A stretch of 64,000 nt of DNA from Streptomyces sp. CB02959 (lineage in GTDB: Bacteria; Actinomycetota; Actinomycetes; Streptomycetales; Streptomycetaceae), in NCBI RefSeq assembly GCF_002803155.1, contig NZ_NNBP01000001.1:558001-622000 (forward strand), given 5' to 3'. Of the stretch, positions 1 through 7,934 are shown piece after piece. The notes beneath the pieces are model-generated. The model had not been told where the DNA came from. It ran no database searches and saw only the letters and a program-made list of their open reading frames with translations. Both the position numbers and the translations under genes were made by a program. Position 1 is the first letter of the stretch. Every line of letters begins with the position of its first letter.

Positions 1-1
1 T

Positions 2-346
2 GTCTCCACGCGGCTGACGCAGGGCGCGACCAGGTCCGAGCTGATCGGCTACGCGATGTCCAAGGGGCCGGTCGACATCCTGACCCGCTCACTGGCGAAG
101 GAGCTCGGCCCCCGCGGCATCACGGTCAACGCGGTGGCGCCCGGCGCGGTCGACACGGACATGAACGCCGCCTGGCTGCGCGGCGAGGAGAACTCCGCGG
201 CGCGCGCCGCGACCGGGGCGCTCTCCCCACTGGGGCGGGTGGCCGACCCCACCGACATCAGCGACATCGTGGGATTCCTGGCCTCGGAGGACAGCCGGTG
301 GGTGACGGGGCAGTGGATAGACGCCACGGGCGGCGCCCTGCTCTGA
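2..346 (+). CDS. SDR family oxidoreductase, C-terminal part
   Basis: The 5' end lies outside the window. The visible frame carries the active-site YAMSK (Y-x-x-x-K), followed by the typical helix-strand ending ITVNAVAPGAVDTDM, and near the C-terminus the motif WVTGQWIDATGG found in classical short-chain dehydrogenases. The family reduces or oxidises carbonyl/hydroxyl substrates with NAD(P)H. The substrate cannot be read from this fragment. The N-terminal Rossmann TGxxxGxG motif and catalytic Ser are upstream of base 1. It ends 177 bases before nagB and has its own stop; nothing ties it to the aminosugar genes. Confidence 0.9.
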   Translation, partial: VSTRLTQGATRSELIGYAMSKGPVDILTRSLAKELGPRGITVNAVAPGAVDTDMNAAWLRGEENSAARAATGALSPLGRVADPTDISDIVGFLASEDSRWVTGQWIDATGGALL

Positions 347-477
347 CGGCCGCGCCGCCGTGCCGTTCCGCCTCGCCCATCCCCTCGGTCCGGCCACCGG
401 GCCGACGGGGAGCGGTCAGGAAAACGTGCCCTTTCGTTCAGCGCCGCCACGGGGTCGCGACGGGCCTCCTCTGCTAG

Positions 478-493
478 ATTGGTCTATACCACA
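478..493. promoter_or_regulatory. DasR operator (dre) in the nagB promoter
   Basis: The 16-mer ATTGGTCTATACCACA is an imperfect palindrome close to the dre consensus ACTGGTCTAGACCAGT known from S. coelicolor. It sits 31 bases upstream of the nagB GTG, where a GntR-type repressor would block the promoter. DasR is encoded in this window, so regulation of nagB by DasR is a strong inference. Confidence 0.85.
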
Positions 494-523
494 TAGCCCA
501 TTCTCCAGAACGGCAGGCCAAGC

Positions 524-1306
524 GTGGAAGTTGTCATCGTCCCGGATGCAGCGGCAGGCGGCGAGCTCATCGCGGAGGCCATTGCCACCCTGGTACGCCG
601 CAAGCCCGAGGCGCTGCTCGGTGTGGCCACCGGCTCGACCCCGCTGCCCATCTACGAGGCACTGGCGGCGAAGGTCCGGGCCGGCGAGGTGGACGCCTCG
701 CGGGCGCGGATCTGCCAGCTCGACGAGTATGTGGGCCTGCCGGCCGGGCACCCCGAGTCGTACCGCTCGGTGGTGCTGCGCGAGGTGGTGGAGCCGCTGG
801 GGCTCGACGAGAGCGCGTTCATGGGACCGGACGGCACGGCGGAGGACGTCCAGGCAGCCTGCGCGGCGTACGACGCGGCGCTTCGCGAGGCCGGCGGGGT
901 GGACCTCCAGCTGCTCGGGATCGGCACCGACGGGCACATCGGCTTCAACGAGCCCTGCTCGTCGCTGGCTTCCCGTACCCGCATCAAGACCCTGACCCAG
1001 CAGACCCGGGAGGACAACGCCCGCTTCTTCGACAGCCTGGACGAGGTCCCGCACCACGTCATCACCCAGGGCATCGGCACCATCCTGGAGGCGCGCCACC
1101 TGGTACTGCTCGCCACGGGCGAGGGCAAGGCGGACGCGGTGGCCCAGGCCGTCGAGGGCCCGGTCGCCGCGCTGGTGCCGGCCTCGGCGCTCCAGCTGCA
1201 CCCGCATGCGACGGTGGTCGTCGACGAGGCCGCGGCGTCCAAGCTGAAGCTGGCCGAGTACTTCCGGGCGACCTACGCCGCCAAGCCGGAGTGGCAGGCG
1301 CTGTAA
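524..1306 (+). CDS. nagB: glucosamine-6-phosphate deaminase
   Basis: 260 residues, close to the usual length. NagB converts glucosamine-6-phosphate to fructose-6-phosphate and ammonia in the cytoplasm, the last step in feeding N-acetylglucosamine into glycolysis. Visible family motifs are LDEYVGLPAGHPESYR (general-base Asp region) and GIGTDGHIGFNEP (the loop carrying the catalytic His). The start is GTG at 524, giving MEVVIVPDAAAGG, the standard N-terminus. The upstream SD is weak (GGCAGG). A dre box lies just upstream. The gene converges with the das operon, whose hexosaminidase ends at 1638, so importer, glycosidase and deaminase form one functional module. Confidence 0.97.
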   Translation: MEVVIVPDAAAGGELIAEAIATLVRRKPEALLGVATGSTPLPIYEALAAKVRAGEVDASRARICQLDEYVGLPAGHPESYRSVVLREVVEPLGLDESAFMGPDGTAEDVQAACAAYDAALREAGGVDLQLLGIGTDGHIGFNEPCSSLASRTRIKTLTQQTREDNARFFDSLDEVPHHVITQGIGTILEARHLVLLATGEGKADAVAQAVEGPVAALVPASALQLHPHATVVVDEAAASKLKLAEYFRATYAAKPEWQAL

Positions 1307-1487
1307 CGGAACCCGTGGACGGCCCGAGGGCCCGTGCCGGTGCCGGCCCCTGACGGGACGGACGCGGGCACAGGCCCTCAGTGTGTTGTCGGCACAGATC
1401 CTGGGCGCGCCGGCGGCACGGGGCCTCCGTGTGATGTGGGGCCGGACAACTCCCCGCGCGGGCGCGCCCGGACGGGAGGTACGTCCG

Positions 1488-1672
1488 CCTGGGTGTCTCC
1501 TCGTCGGGGCCTGCACCTCGTCGGGGCCAGCGCCCCGCCCGGGTGTCCGCTTGTCAGGGCTTGTACCCGTCAGGGCTTGTGGTTCATCAGGGCTCATATC
1601 CCGTCAGGGCCTGCGCCCCGTCAGGGCTTCCGCCCCCTCAGGGCTTCCGCCCCGTCAGGGCCTCCGCTGCTG
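1488..1672. repeat. 17-bp tandem repeat between nagB and dasD, running into the dasD 3' end
   Basis: The hexamer CAGGGC starts at 1555, 1571, 1588, 1605, 1622, 1639 and 1656, a spacing of 16 or 17 bases; CGGGGC copies at 1505 and 1522 extend the period to the left. The unit is about CAGGGCTTCCGCCCCGT. GGGTGTC at 1491 and 1541 suggests a higher-order copy of about three units. The last copies (1639, 1656) lie inside the dasD coding end and supply its final codons and stop. The rest of 1307-1637 contains no gene; just after nagB, ACGGCCCGAGGGCCCGT can form a small hairpin. Confidence 0.85.
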
Positions 1673-3164
1673 CCTGGCTGCAGACGCGGGCGGCGCCGTG
1701 GGTGGCGAGGTGGGGGGCGCCCTGGGGCGGTGCCTGGGGGACGCCCATTTCGACGACGGCGGTGCGGGGGCGGGCGGTCAGCAGGGCGTGCAGGGCGTCG
1801 GCCATCCACGGGTGGCGGTGGAGGTCGCGGACGACGGCCACGACGGGGCGGTCGCCGGCGGCGGTGAGCAGGGTGTCGACGAGGGCGCGGGTCCCGGCGG
1901 CGGCGTCCTCGGCGGTGTAGGCGGCGGTCTCGGTGCCGGGGAGGAGCCCGGACAGTTCGGCGGCGACGCCCCAGGGGGTTTCGTCCCCGACGGCGATGTT
2001 GGCGAGGGGGGTGAAGGCGGCCACGTAGGCGGGGCCGGTCAGCGGCTCGTACGGGGTGGCGGAGGTCAGACGGAGGGCGCGGCGGGCGGCGGTCAGGCCG
2101 ATCCCGGGGGCGGGCGCGGCCCCCTCCCCCGCGCCCGCGTCCCGGGTCCAGTGCGCCAGGGTGCGGACCCGTGCCGCGGCGTCGGCCAGCCGCTCCTCCG
2201 GCAGGTCGCCCTCGCGGACGGCGCGCACCAGGGCGTCGCGGAGCCTCAGCACGGTGTCCTCGTCGGCCAGTCCGCCGCCGACGCAGATCGCGTCGGCCCC
2301 GGCCGCGAGCGCCAGTACGCTGCCGCGTTCGATGCCGTAGGTGGCGGCGATGGCCCGCATCTCGATGCCGTCGGTGACGATCAGGCCGTCGAAGCCGAGG
2401 CCGCCCTCGGTGGCGGGGGCGCGCAGCAGGCCGTGCAGGGCGGCGGGGCTGAGTGTGGCGGGGCGCTCGGCGTCCAGGGCGGGCAGCAGGATGTGGGCGC
2501 TCATCACGGCGCGGGTGCCGGCGGCCACCGCGGCGCGGAACGGCACCAGTTCGCGTTCCTGAAGCGTCGTCAGGTCGGCGGTGATGCGGGGGAGGTCGTG
2601 GTGGGAGTCGGTGGCGGTGTCGCCGTGGCCGGGGAAGTGCTTGGTGCAGGCGGCGACGCCGGCGGACTGCAGTCCCTGGACGTAGGCGGCGGTGTGCCGG
2701 GCGACGAGCTCGGGGGTGGCGCCGAAGGAGCGGACCCCGATGACGGGGTTGGCGGGGTTGGAGTTGACGTCGGCGGAGGGGGCCCAGTTGAAGTTGATGC
2801 CGCAGTCGGCCAGTCGGCGGCCGAGTTCGCGGGCGACGGCGTGGGTCAGTTCGGGGTCGTCGACGGCGCCGAGCGCGAGGTTGCCGGGGAAGGAGGAGCC
2901 GCCGCGCACTTCGAGGCGGGTGACGTCGCCGCCCTCCTCGTCGATGGCGACCAGCAGGTCCTCGCGGATGCCGCGCAACCGGGCGGTGAGTGCGGCGAGT
3001 TGTTCGGGGCTGTGCACGTTGCGGCCGAAGAGGGCGACGGTCGCCAGGCCCTCGTCGAGGCGGTGCAGCAGCCAGTCGGGGGCGGTGGTGCCAGTGAAGC
3101 CGGGTTGGAGGACGGCGAGCGCGTCCCGGGTGAGGGTGTCGGCGGAGCGGATGACGGTGGCCAT
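1638..3164 (-). CDS. dasD: GH3 beta-N-acetylglucosaminidase
   Basis: 508 residues, glycoside hydrolase family 3 of the NagZ type. The signature KHFPGHGDTATDSHHDLPRI (NagZ Asp/His catalytic loop) and IVTDGIEMRAI (nucleophile Asp) are both present. There is no signal peptide, so it should hydrolyse imported chitobiose to N-acetylglucosamine inside the cell. It follows dasC after 3 bases (dasC TAG at 3168-3170, ATG at 3162-3164), so it is the last gene of the dasABCD operon read from about 6.4 kb. In S. coelicolor dasD has the same place and role. The last residues (EALTGRKP) are encoded by two units of the 17-bp tandem repeat, so its C-terminus may vary between strains. Confidence 0.93.
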   Translation of the reverse strand: MATVIRSADTLTRDALAVLQPGFTGTTAPDWLLHRLDEGLATVALFGRNVHSPEQLAALTARLRGIREDLLVAIDEEGGDVTRLEVRGGSSFPGNLALGAVDDPELTHAVARELGRRLADCGINFNWAPSADVNSNPANPVIGVRSFGATPELVARHTAAYVQGLQSAGVAACTKHFPGHGDTATDSHHDLPRITADLTTLQERELVPFRAAVAAGTRAVMSAHILLPALDAERPATLSPAALHGLLRAPATEGGLGFDGLIVTDGIEMRAIAATYGIERGSVLALAAGADAICVGGGLADEDTVLRLRDALVRAVREGDLPEERLADAAARVRTLAHWTRDAGAGEGAAPAPGIGLTAARRALRLTSATPYEPLTGPAYVAAFTPLANIAVGDETPWGVAAELSGLLPGTETAAYTAEDAAAGTRALVDTLLTAAGDRPVVAVVRDLHRHPWMADALHALLTARPRTAVVEMGVPQAPPQGAPHLATHGAARVCSQAAAEALTGRKP

Positions 3165-3167
3165 GGG

Positions 3168-3998
3168 CTATCCCTTCACTGCGCCGGAGGTGAGACCGCC
3201 GACCGCCTTGCGTTGCAGGAACAGGAAAAGGATCAGGATCGGGACGGCGAAGAGGGAGGCGGCGGCCATGGTGGCTCCCCAGTCGTCGCCGAACTGGGTC
3301 TGGAACTGCGAGAGCCACAGCGGCAGGGTGCCGGCGCCGGGCTCCTTGTTGAGCACCAGTACGAGCGGGAACTCGTTCCAGGCCGTGATGAAGCCGAAGA
3401 GGGAGGTGGCCATCAGGCCGGGGGCCAGCAGCGGCAGGACGACCTTGACGAACGCCTGGCGGCGCGAGCAGCCGTCGACCATCGCGGACTCCTCCAGCTC
3501 CTTGGGCACCGCGGCGACGTAGCCGCGCAGCGTCAGGAGGGTGAAGGGGAGCACCATCAGCATGTAGAAGAAGGTGAGCGGCAGCAGGCTGTTGAGCAGG
3601 TCGGCGTCCCGGACGATCATGTAGATCGAGATCACCATGACCTCCCAGGGCGCCATCTGGGCGACCATGAAGGTCAGCAGGATGCCCTTGCGGCCCTTGA
3701 ACCGCATCCGGGCGATGGCGAACGAGCCGCACAGCCCGATCACCAGCGACAGTCCGACGGCGACCACGGTGACCAGGACGGAGTTGCCGGCCAGCCGCCA
3801 GAAGTTCGGGGCGTCCACGGCCGTCGCGAAGTGGGCGAAGGTGCCGTGGAGCGGGAACCACACCGGGTCCTCGCTGAGGATGTCCTGGGTCGGCTTGAAG
3901 GCCGTGGCGAACATCCAGTACACGGGGAAGACGAACAGCAGCGCGAGGACGGCGGCGGTCGCGTTGGGCCAGATCCGGCCGGCGAGTGAGCGCTTCAC
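3168..3998 (-). CDS. dasC: chitobiose-type ABC transporter permease DasC
   Basis: 276 residues, a MalG-type inner-membrane permease with about six transmembrane segments (first around residues 13-30, ALLFVFPVYWMFATAF). The cytoplasmic EAA loop is visible as EESAMVDGCSRRQAFVKVVLP, the docking site for the ATPase. I chose GTG at 3998 because its product MKRSLAGRIWPN is the standard start and because the start overlaps the dasB stop as GTGA (3995-3998), a translational coupling. With DasB it forms the channel for N,N'-diacetylchitobiose. No ATPase gene is nearby; in Streptomyces this transporter uses the shared ATPase MsiK encoded elsewhere. Confidence 0.95.
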   Translation of the reverse strand: MKRSLAGRIWPNATAAVLALLFVFPVYWMFATAFKPTQDILSEDPVWFPLHGTFAHFATAVDAPNFWRLAGNSVLVTVVAVGLSLVIGLCGSFAIARMRFKGRKGILLTFMVAQMAPWEVMVISIYMIVRDADLLNSLLPLTFFYMLMVLPFTLLTLRGYVAAVPKELEESAMVDGCSRRQAFVKVVLPLLAPGLMATSLFGFITAWNEFPLVLVLNKEPGAGTLPLWLSQFQTQFGDDWGATMAAASLFAVPILILFLFLQRKAVGGLTSGAVKG

Positions 3999-4969
3999 AG
4001 CGCGTCCTCCTCTTGCTTGAGCGTCAGGCGCAGGTAGTACGCGGTGAGGGCGAGCAGCACGACGATGGTCAGGACGGAGATCGCGGCGCCCATGCCGAAG
4101 TGGAGGTTGCCGACGCCCTCGGTGAAGGCGTAGATCGGCAGCGTCTCGGTGAGCCGGTCGGGGCCGCCCTGGTTGATCGCGAAGATCTGCGGGAACGCCT
4201 TGAAGACCCAGATGACTTCGAGGAACGTCGTGGCCATGAAGAAGGGGCGCAGGAAGGGGAAGGTGACGGAGGTGAAGATCTTCCAGGTGCCGGCGCCGTC
4301 CATCCGGGCCGCCTCGTAGAGCTCCTTGGGGATGGTCGTGGTGGCCGCGTAGAGGTTGAGGGCCACGAAGGGCAGCGACTGCCAGACGATCAGGAGGGTG
4401 ATGACGAAGAAGGTGGAGAGCTGGGTGCCGACCCAGTCGTAGTGGGCCATGGCGTGCCAACCGAGGTGGTCCAGCAGCCAGTTGACGACACCGTAGCGGG
4501 AGTCGAAGAGCCACTGGAAGACGGTGGTGGCGGCGATCGACGGCATCGCCCAGGCCAGCACCAGCGCCATCGACAGCACCAGGCGCATCGTGGTGCCGAG
4601 CCGGGCCAGCAGCAGTCCGAGCAGGGTGCCCAGCACCATGATCAGGACGACGTTGGCGGCGGTGAAGGTGATGGTGCGGGCGGTGACCCGCCAGAACTGC
4701 TCGCTGCCCAGCACCTCCTGGTAGTTGCCCAGGCCCCGCCAGTCGGTGAGGTGCTGGATCAGCTCCTTCATGTTGAGGTTCTGGAAGGAGAGCACCAGGT
4801 TGCGGACGAGGGGCCAGCCCAGGAAGACCGCGGTGGCGAGCAGGGCCGGGAGCAGCAGGAGGTAGGGGGCGGCCCGCCGGCCGCCGGGGCCGCTCGGGGC
4901 GGGCGGTGCGCCGCCCTTGCCGGTCCGCGGCGCGGTCCTCTCCGCCGCTGCGTCGAGCTGCACTGCCAT
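3995..4969 (-). CDS. dasB: chitobiose-type ABC transporter permease DasB
   Basis: 324 residues, MalF-type permease. A charged N-terminal stretch of about 30 residues precedes the first membrane helix (APYLLLLPALLATAVFLGW). The EAA loop is YEAARMDGAGTWKIFTSVTFP. It pairs with DasC to make the membrane channel of the importer. It lies 168 bases downstream of dasA, and a long inverted repeat occupies that gap, so its expression may be lower than that of the binding protein. Start MAVQLDAAAER fits the family. Confidence 0.95.
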   Translation of the reverse strand: MAVQLDAAAERTAPRTGKGGAPPAPSGPGGRRAAPYLLLLPALLATAVFLGWPLVRNLVLSFQNLNMKELIQHLTDWRGLGNYQEVLGSEQFWRVTARTITFTAANVVLIMVLGTLLGLLLARLGTTMRLVLSMALVLAWAMPSIAATTVFQWLFDSRYGVVNWLLDHLGWHAMAHYDWVGTQLSTFFVITLLIVWQSLPFVALNLYAATTTIPKELYEAARMDGAGTWKIFTSVTFPFLRPFFMATTFLEVIWVFKAFPQIFAINQGGPDRLTETLPIYAFTEGVGNLHFGMGAAISVLTIVVLLALTAYYLRLTLKQEEDAL

Positions 4970-5019
4970 GAGCGTGTGGTCCCCTCGTTCCCGTGGATGC
5001 GCCGGGTGGTGCGGTGGAG

Positions 5020-5069
5020 GCGGCCGCCGGCCCCGCGGGGTGCCGGCCCGGCGCGGTGGCGGCGGCCGC
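5020..5069 (-). promoter_or_regulatory. inverted repeat in the dasA-dasB gap
   Basis: GCGGCCGCC (5020-5028) and GGCGGCCGC (5061-5069) are perfect inverted copies, with further self-complementary GC blocks between them. In many sugar ABC operons a stem-loop at this place protects the binding-protein mRNA or attenuates readthrough to the permeases. No T-tract follows, so it is not a typical terminator. Confidence 0.4.
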
Positions 5070-5137
5070 GGTCACTGTCCCGGGCGTACGGGCGGGGCCC
5101 CGGAGGGCCGCCCGGGCCGTACGCGTCCGGTGGCCGG

Positions 5138-6406
5138 CTACTCCTTGGCGAGCCGGGCGTTGATCTCGGACTCGATGTCCTTGGCGGCGTCGGCCGGGGC
5201 CTTACCGTTCAGGACCGCGGTCATGTAGTTCTTGATCGGGTTCGGCACGTTCTCGACCGCGGCCCACTGGGGGATCAGCGGGGTGGTGCCGCCGGACTTC
5301 TCGGCGGCCGGGGCGGCGGCCGCGGCGGCCGGGTTGTCCTTGGCGGCGCCGGCCAGGGCCGGGGACTTGGGCGTCCAGCCGGATTCCCGGACCATCTGGG
5401 CGTCGTTGTCCTTGGAGAGCGCGACCTTCAGGAATTCCTTGGCGAGTTCCTGGTTCTTGCTCATTCCGGCGACCGCGAAGTTGGAGCCGCCGAGGAAGAC
5501 GCCCTCGGGCTTGGCGGCGGTCTCCCCCGGAATGGTGAAGAATCCGATGTCGTCCTTGATCTTCGGATTGGCCTTGACGGCGGTGGCGGCTTCGTAGCCC
5601 ATGGCGATGAGGGCACCGGTCTTCCCCTTGGCGAAGATTTCGGCCTGCTGCGGGGTGGCCTCGTCCTTGTTCTTGGGGGCGGTGCTGAACGCCATGTACT
5701 GCTGGTAGATGTCCATCGCCTTGCCGACCTTGGGGTCAGCGAAATTGGAGACCCATTTGCCGCCTTCCTTCTTCACCAGTTGGGCACCGGTGCCGATGGT
5801 CAGGCCGTCGAGGAAGTACCAGTTCTGGCCGGGCAGGTAGAGCGGCTCGGCGTCGGTCTTCCGCTTGATGGTGTCGAAGTCGTGGAACAGCTCGGCGCGC
5901 GTGGTGGGGGTCTTGGCGATCCCGGCCTGGGCCCAGATCTTCTTGTTGTACATCACCACGCGGTTGCCGGCGAACCACGGCAGGGCGTACTGCTTCCCGT
6001 CCGCCATCGCGGCCTTGTTGAAGGCGTCGTTCCAGTCGGCGCCGATCTCCTTCTTCAGGTCGCCGAGGTCGACCAGGGCACCGGCCTTGGCGTAGGCGGC
6101 GGTCTGGGTGTTGCCGATCTCGACGACGTCCGGCGGAGTGTCCTCCGAAAGGGCGGTGCTCAGCTTCTGCTGAATGCCGTTCCACTGCTGGACCTTGAAT
6201 TCGACCGTGGCGCCGGTCTTCTTCTTGAATTGATCGGAGACCTGCTTGGTCCATTGTTCCGGATTGGAACCGGACATCACCCATACGGTCAGCTTCTGGC
6301 CCTTGAAGCCGTCGGCGCCCGCATTGCTTTTGCCGCTCGACCCACAGGCAGCGACACTCACCAGCATTCCCGCGACCGCGGTCGCCGCTATGAGCCCACG
6401 CTTCAT
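5138..6406 (-). CDS. dasA: chitobiose-binding lipoprotein DasA
   Basis: 422 residues, family 1 extracellular solute-binding protein. The N-terminus has a lipoprotein signal: basic MKRG, hydrophobic LIAATAVAGMLVSVA, lipobox VAAC. After the Cys comes a Gly/Ser linker and then the binding lobes. ATG at 6406 was preferred to an upstream in-frame start because GGGGAGAG lies just before it and the upstream residues would spoil the signal peptide. DasA captures chitobiose outside the membrane for DasBC. The gene is first in the operon and is divergent from dasR, with DasR operators in the shared region. Confidence 0.95.
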   Translation of the reverse strand: MKRGLIAATAVAGMLVSVAACGSSGKSNAGADGFKGQKLTVWVMSGSNPEQWTKQVSDQFKKKTGATVEFKVQQWNGIQQKLSTALSEDTPPDVVEIGNTQTAAYAKAGALVDLGDLKKEIGADWNDAFNKAAMADGKQYALPWFAGNRVVMYNKKIWAQAGIAKTPTTRAELFHDFDTIKRKTDAEPLYLPGQNWYFLDGLTIGTGAQLVKKEGGKWVSNFADPKVGKAMDIYQQYMAFSTAPKNKDEATPQQAEIFAKGKTGALIAMGYEAATAVKANPKIKDDIGFFTIPGETAAKPEGVFLGGSNFAVAGMSKNQELAKEFLKVALSKDNDAQMVRESGWTPKSPALAGAAKDNPAAAAAAPAAEKSGGTTPLIPQWAAVENVPNPIKNYMTAVLNGKAPADAAKDIESEINARLAKE

Positions 6407-6440
6407 CGCGCTCTCCCCACTCAAGGACGGGTGTGGCTTT

Positions 6441-6456
6441 AATGGTTTAGACCAGT
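6441..6456. promoter_or_regulatory. DasR operator (dre1) between dasA and dasR
   Basis: AATGGTTTAGACCAGT matches 14 of 16 positions of the dre consensus ACTGGTCTAGACCAGT. It lies 35 bases upstream of the dasA start codon and in the dasA/dasR divergent region, the known place for DasR control in S. coelicolor. Confidence 0.85.
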
Positions 6457-6464
6457 TCCCGCAG

Positions 6465-6480
6465 CTTGGCCTAGACCTTT
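6465..6480. promoter_or_regulatory. second, degenerate DasR operator (dre2)
   Basis: CTTGGCCTAGACCTTT keeps the core TGGCCTAGACC and matches 11 of 16 positions. It is exactly 24 bases from the first dre, centre to centre, so two dimers could bind nearly the same DNA face region. A weaker site than dre1. Confidence 0.55.
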
Positions 6481-6501
6481 AGGGGTGTCAAGGGTGTATA
6501 A

Positions 6502-7410
<909 letters not shown>

Positions 7411-7676
7411 ACACCACTCCCGACGGACCGGACGCCACGCCCGGCGGACCGAGGTCCGCATCCGACGGACCGGGCCCGCCCGGCCGTACGGATTCCGGGC
7501 GGCCCGCCGCCCGGCCACCGCACCGTCCCGCGAGCCCCGGCGCGGCCCGCCTTCGGTCAACTCCCCCTCGGTAACTGCCTCGTACCGATATGCGGACAGC
7601 TAGTGACGCGTGCCGCGACCCTGGCTTAGATTTCCAGCCGGTTACAAAGGAGTTCACCAGGACGGGAGCCACGGTC

Positions 7677-7934
7677 ATGGCAGAGAAAGCCGCACCACCG
7701 GAACGCAGACCGGTCGTCACACCCACCCGGGTGGTGGCCGGATTCTGTCTGGTCGCCCCGTTCATCGCGATGCTGTGGGTGAGTTCGTACGCCAGGATCG
7801 AGCCGACGCTGATCGGGATCCCGTTCTTCTACTGGTACCAGATGGCGTGGGTGCTGATCTCGACGGCACTGACGATGGTGGCCTACAAGCTGGTCCAGCG
7901 TGAGCAGCGCGCCCGCAAGGGCGGTGCGGCCTGA
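7677..7934 (+). CDS. DUF3311 small membrane protein, symporter partner
   Basis: 85 residues with two hydrophobic helices (VVAGFCLVAPFIAMLWVSSY and MAWVLISTALTMVAYKLV) separated by IEPTLIGIPFFYWYQ, the DUF3311 pattern. ATG at 7677 is the second of two in-frame starts; the residues before it are not family-like. Its stop overlaps the start of the following symporter by one base, and DUF3311 proteins are usually found in this arrangement, so it is likely an accessory subunit or stabiliser of that transporter. No direct function is known. Confidence 0.88.
   Translation: MAEKAAPPERRPVVTPTRVVAGFCLVAPFIAMLWVSSYARIEPTLIGIPFFYWYQMAWVLISTALTMVAYKLVQREQRARKGGAA

Noticed and set aside
1500..1672. CRISPR array
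   Set aside because: The unit is 17 bases with no unique spacers; it is a plain tandem repeat.
1383..3989. Plus-strand open frame of 868 codons antisense to dasD/dasC
   Set aside because: Gly/Gln/Val-rich composition typical of antisense frames in high-GC DNA, no SD, and dasD/dasC on the other strand have full family motifs.
3986..6442. Plus-strand open frame of 818 codons antisense to dasB/dasA
   Set aside because: No family resemblance; the opposite strand encodes clear transporter proteins.
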